Positions 61,745 to 64,000 of a DNA stretch of 64,000 bases are shown piece after piece; the stretch's first letter is position 1, and every line of letters starts with the position of its first letter. The translations under genes and the position numbers were made by a program. The DNA is from Trinickia diaoshuihuensis (lineage in GTDB: Bacteria > Pseudomonadota > Gammaproteobacteria > Burkholderiales > Burkholderiaceae): assembly GCF_003390925.1 (NCBI RefSeq), contig NZ_QUBS01000048.1, positions 124,001 to 188,000 of the forward strand, in the 5' to 3' direction. The notes under the pieces were generated by a model. The model made no database searches. It was not told the DNA's origin and was given only the letters and a program-made list of their open reading frames with translations.

Positions 61745-62475
61745 TGGAAGCCGGCCTTACCGCGACGCTCGACGGCCGCATTTGGTCCATCGGCATCGAT
61801 CGCCCGAACAAACGCAACGCGCTCGACGAGATATTGTTCGATGCGCTCGCCAATGCGCTGTCGCTCGCGCAAGCGGACCCGCGAATTCATTGCGTCTTGT
61901 TGCGCGGCACCGCCGAGTGTTTTTGCTCCGGCCACGACACGACTCGGTTCGAGGCCCTGTGGCCGCAGCCCGACAACGGGGTCGTCGTACGTTGCATCGA
62001 CGCCTTCTTGAATCTGTCGAAGCCGCTTCTAGCCGCGGTGCGTGGCCCCGCGGTTGGATTCGGCGCCACGCTGTTGTTGCACGCCGATTGGATCGTGGCC
62101 GGCGAAAGCGCGACGTTCCGCTTTCCCTTCACCGCTCTCGGAATCGTCCCGGAGGCGGGCGCAACGGCGCTCCTCGCTCGCCGCGTCGGCGACTTGGCCG
62201 CTCGCGACTGGCTGATGAGCGGCCGCCCGGTCTCGTCGCGTGAAGCGTTGCAGCGGGGCTTGGTTTCAAGCGTGAGGCCCGACGCCGATGTTCTTGCCGC
62301 CGCCAACGACTACGCGGCGTCTCTGGCCGCCAAGCCATTGGATGCCCTCATGACGACGCGTCGCTTGCTGCTCGAGGGCGCAACGCTCAACGCGAGGCAG
62401 GCCGTCGCTAGCGAACTTGCGCAACTGAACAGGCTGATTCCAACGCTGAACCGGAGCTCGATTTCCCATGGCTAA
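61741..62475 (+). CDS. Enoyl-CoA hydratase/isomerase family protein
   Basis: A 244-residue crotonase-fold protein. RPNKRNALD near residue 21 and CFCSGHDTTRF near residue 60 form the CoA pocket and first oxyanion-hole segment. RGPAVGFGATLLLHADWIVA near residue 101 supplies the second oxyanion glycine, and FPFTALGIVPEAGA the active-site loop. The catalytic glutamate of hydratases is visible at the PEAG position; the other is not clear, so isomerase or hydratase activity cannot be told. It overlaps its neighbours at both ends in a tight operon. Confidence 0.9.
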   Translation: MMEAGLTATLDGRIWSIGIDRPNKRNALDEILFDALANALSLAQADPRIHCVLLRGTAECFCSGHDTTRFEALWPQPDNGVVVRCIDAFLNLSKPLLAAVRGPAVGFGATLLLHADWIVAGESATFRFPFTALGIVPEAGATALLARRVGDLAARDWLMSGRPVSSREALQRGLVSSVRPDADVLAAANDYAASLAAKPLDALMTTRRLLLEGATLNARQAVASELAQLNRLIPTLNRSSISHG

Positions 62476-63190
62476 GATTCACGTCGTCCACGCCCACCCG
62501 GAGCCACGCTCCTTCTGCACGTTCATGGCCCACGAAGCCGTGCGCGTACTGAAGTTGCGTGGCGACGATGTGACCTTCTCCGATCTCTATGCGCTCGATT
62601 TCGATCCGGTCGTTCGCGCGAGCGATTTCGATAAGCGCGCAAATGAAGATTACCTCGTGTATGCGCTCGAGCAGCGCCACGCGTTCGAACAAGACTCGCT
62701 CGCGCCCGATATAAGACGGGAAGTGCAGGCGCTACTGGCGAGCGACACGCTCGTAATGGTCTTTCCGCTCTATTGGTTCTCGGTGCCCGCGCTGATCAAG
62801 GGCTGGATCGACCGATGCTTTCTTTCCGGAGCGATGTATGGAGGCAAGCGCATATACGGCCGCGGCGGCATGGCGGGCAAGCGCGCGGTGGTCGGCGTGA
62901 GTCTCGGGGCGCGGGAACATATGTTCGGCGCGCACGGCATCCACGGCGAATTGGCCGGCGGCATGCTGCGCCATCTTTTGCAAGGTACGTTGGGCTATGT
63001 GGGGTATGACGTGCTCGAGCCGTTTTTCGCGTGGCACATTCCGTACTGTTCCGCCGATCAACGAGAGGACACCTTAATACGTTGGCGTGAGTACGTCGCA
63101 AACCTCGACGCGCGACCCGCTATGCCGATGCCTCGATTCGAGGGTTATGATGACGTTTTCCGGCCACTTCCGCGGTCCGCCTCGCGATGA
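62468..63190 (+). CDS. NAD(P)H-dependent quinone oxidoreductase (flavodoxin-like, NQO/MdaB/KefF type)
   Basis: A 240-residue flavoprotein that transfers two electrons from NAD(P)H to quinones or electrophiles. VVHAHPEPRSFCTFM (residues 6-20) is the FMN/FAD phosphate loop, and FPLYWFSVPALIKGWIDRCF (near 97-116) is the conserved core of the flavodoxin_2 family. It starts 8 bp inside the enoyl-CoA hydratase gene and ends overlapping the AraC gene. The operon may handle a reactive aromatic or unsaturated compound. Confidence 0.9.
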   Translation: MAKIHVVHAHPEPRSFCTFMAHEAVRVLKLRGDDVTFSDLYALDFDPVVRASDFDKRANEDYLVYALEQRHAFEQDSLAPDIRREVQALLASDTLVMVFPLYWFSVPALIKGWIDRCFLSGAMYGGKRIYGRGGMAGKRAVVGVSLGAREHMFGAHGIHGELAGGMLRHLLQGTLGYVGYDVLEPFFAWHIPYCSADQREDTLIRWREYVANLDARPAMPMPRFEGYDDVFRPLPRSASR

Positions 63191-64000
63191 GAACTTCAAC
63201 GTCGACCCATTCGATCAAGCTATGGCGCGCGCCGGACGTCATGGATGCGGTCATGCTCAAGGGCGAGTTCGTCGGCCATCGGTACCCGCCGCATGCGCAC
63301 GATACGCATTGCCTCGCGGTCGTAACCGGCGGCGCGGTGGCCGTCGAGGTGAAAGGGCAGCGACGCGTATGCCGGCGCGGCGACGTCATCGTCGTCGATG
63401 CGGGTGTCGTCCATTCCGGCGCTGCGGCCGGTGAGGGGCGCTGGAAGATGCGCGTGGAGCACGTGCAGCCGCTCGCGTTGGCATCGTATTGCGAAACGCT
63501 CGGTATTCGCCGCCGCGAAAGATTCGATGCGAAAAGCCCATTTATCGTCGACACCGATCTGGCAAAACACCTCTACGGCATCAATTGGTGCTCGGAGGTG
63601 GACGACGACCGATTCAAACGCAGTGAAGCACTGGCCTGTGCGGTCTTGGGCTTATACGCTCGGCACGCGAGTTCGGCCGGCGATTTGCCGAAGGTCCGCG
63701 CAGAGCCTGCGCTCGTGCAGGCGGTGAAGCACCGCCTGTTGGAGGACCTGAATGCGCGACCGACGTTGTCGACGCTTGCCGACGAGTATTGCGTGACACC
63801 GTTCGTGCTTTTGCGCGCCTTTGTGCGTGAGACCGGCTTGAGCCCGCACGCGTTTATGCAGCAAGAGCGCGTTCGTCGGGCGATGCAGCTATTGCGCGAG
63901 GGCGCGAGCATTGCACAGGTGGGGGCGCGAACCGGCTTCGCCGATCAGTCGCATTTCACGCGGGTTTTCAAACAACAAACGGGCGTAACGCCGAAGCTGT
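63187..64000 (+). CDS. AraC family transcriptional regulator (truncated by the window end)
   Basis: At least 271 residues; the frame is open to the last base. The N-terminal cupin-like ligand domain (HRYPPHAHDTHCLAVVTGG, CRRGDVIVVDAG) is of the AraC_binding type. The C-terminal part has two helix-turn-helix motifs (LSTLADEYCVTPFVLLRAF and IAQVGARTGFADQSHFTRVF), the second followed by the family signature FKQQTGVTP. Only a few residues are likely missing. The ATG overlaps the oxidoreductase stop, so it is co-transcribed and probably activates this operon. Confidence 0.92.
   Translation, partial: MRTSTSTHSIKLWRAPDVMDAVMLKGEFVGHRYPPHAHDTHCLAVVTGGAVAVEVKGQRRVCRRGDVIVVDAGVVHSGAAAGEGRWKMRVEHVQPLALASYCETLGIRRRERFDAKSPFIVDTDLAKHLYGINWCSEVDDDRFKRSEALACAVLGLYARHASSAGDLPKVRAEPALVQAVKHRLLEDLNARPTLSTLADEYCVTPFVLLRAFVRETGLSPHAFMQQERVRRAMQLLREGASIAQVGARTGFADQSHFTRVFKQQTGVTPKL

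Overview
The window is high-GC DNA, densely coding on both strands. The protein families suggest a betaproteobacterium of the Burkholderiaceae (Burkholderia, Paraburkholderia, Trinickia or a close relative). The evidence is the GbcA-like Rieske demethylase set, a filamentous-haemagglutinin CdiA with a DLYN toxin junction, ESPR-type signal peptides, and TetR, AraC and DMT genes of that style. This assignment rests on protein character only; the window contains no rRNA, tRNA or marker gene that would settle it.

Layout. (1) 159-7052: an amine-catabolism block on the minus strand (helical ORF, 2Fe-2S/FAD reductase, Rieske oxygenase, ETF-ubiquinone oxidoreductase, TetR) with a divergent APC permease. 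A 46-bp near-perfect palindrome lies just upstream of the reductase. (2) 7943-22879: a two-partner-secretion, contact-dependent-inhibition (CDI) locus. It holds TpsB, a 3,801-residue TpsA/CdiA with three 261-residue internal repeats, a membrane-type candidate immunity protein, and then a displaced orphan CdiA-CT toxin module with its own candidate immunity gene. (3) 22921-25329: a large effector-like protein with a DUF4781-like middle and a methyltransferase-like C-terminus. A 3' fragment of an APC permease follows, so permease 3' ends flank the CDI region on both sides. (4) 25737-34480: a compact nine-gene minus-strand cluster that looks like an unrecognised natural-product pathway. It encodes two degenerate class Ic aminoacyl-tRNA-synthetase-like proteins, a phosphoribosyltransferase, a GT-B glycosyltransferase resembling cytosylglucuronate synthases, a DegT aminotransferase, two radical SAM enzymes, a DPPY methyltransferase and a 2-oxoglutarate/Fe(II) oxygenase. 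(5) 34688-38750: a minus-strand module of SPFH protein, cyclic-peptide-exporter-type ABC transporter, small membrane protein, secreted protein and YcjF/DUF697-like protein, possibly the exporter for (4). (6) 39739-43377: a classical autotransporter. (7) 43737-59269: a 3,101-residue LEPR/DUF4347 adhesin-like protein with four export genes: a TolC-like lipoprotein, a HlyD adaptor, a GAF-like/HlyD fusion and an M50 protease/HlyD fusion. No ATPase is encoded. (8) 59297-64000: TetR plus DMT transporter on minus, and a plus-strand operon (DUF2000, enoyl-CoA hydratase, NAD(P)H quinone oxidoreductase, AraC regulator) cut by the window end.

The two parts most likely to be undescribed are the cluster in (4) and the ATPase-less adhesin export system in (7). 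Function there is inferred from motifs read by eye, with no database search.
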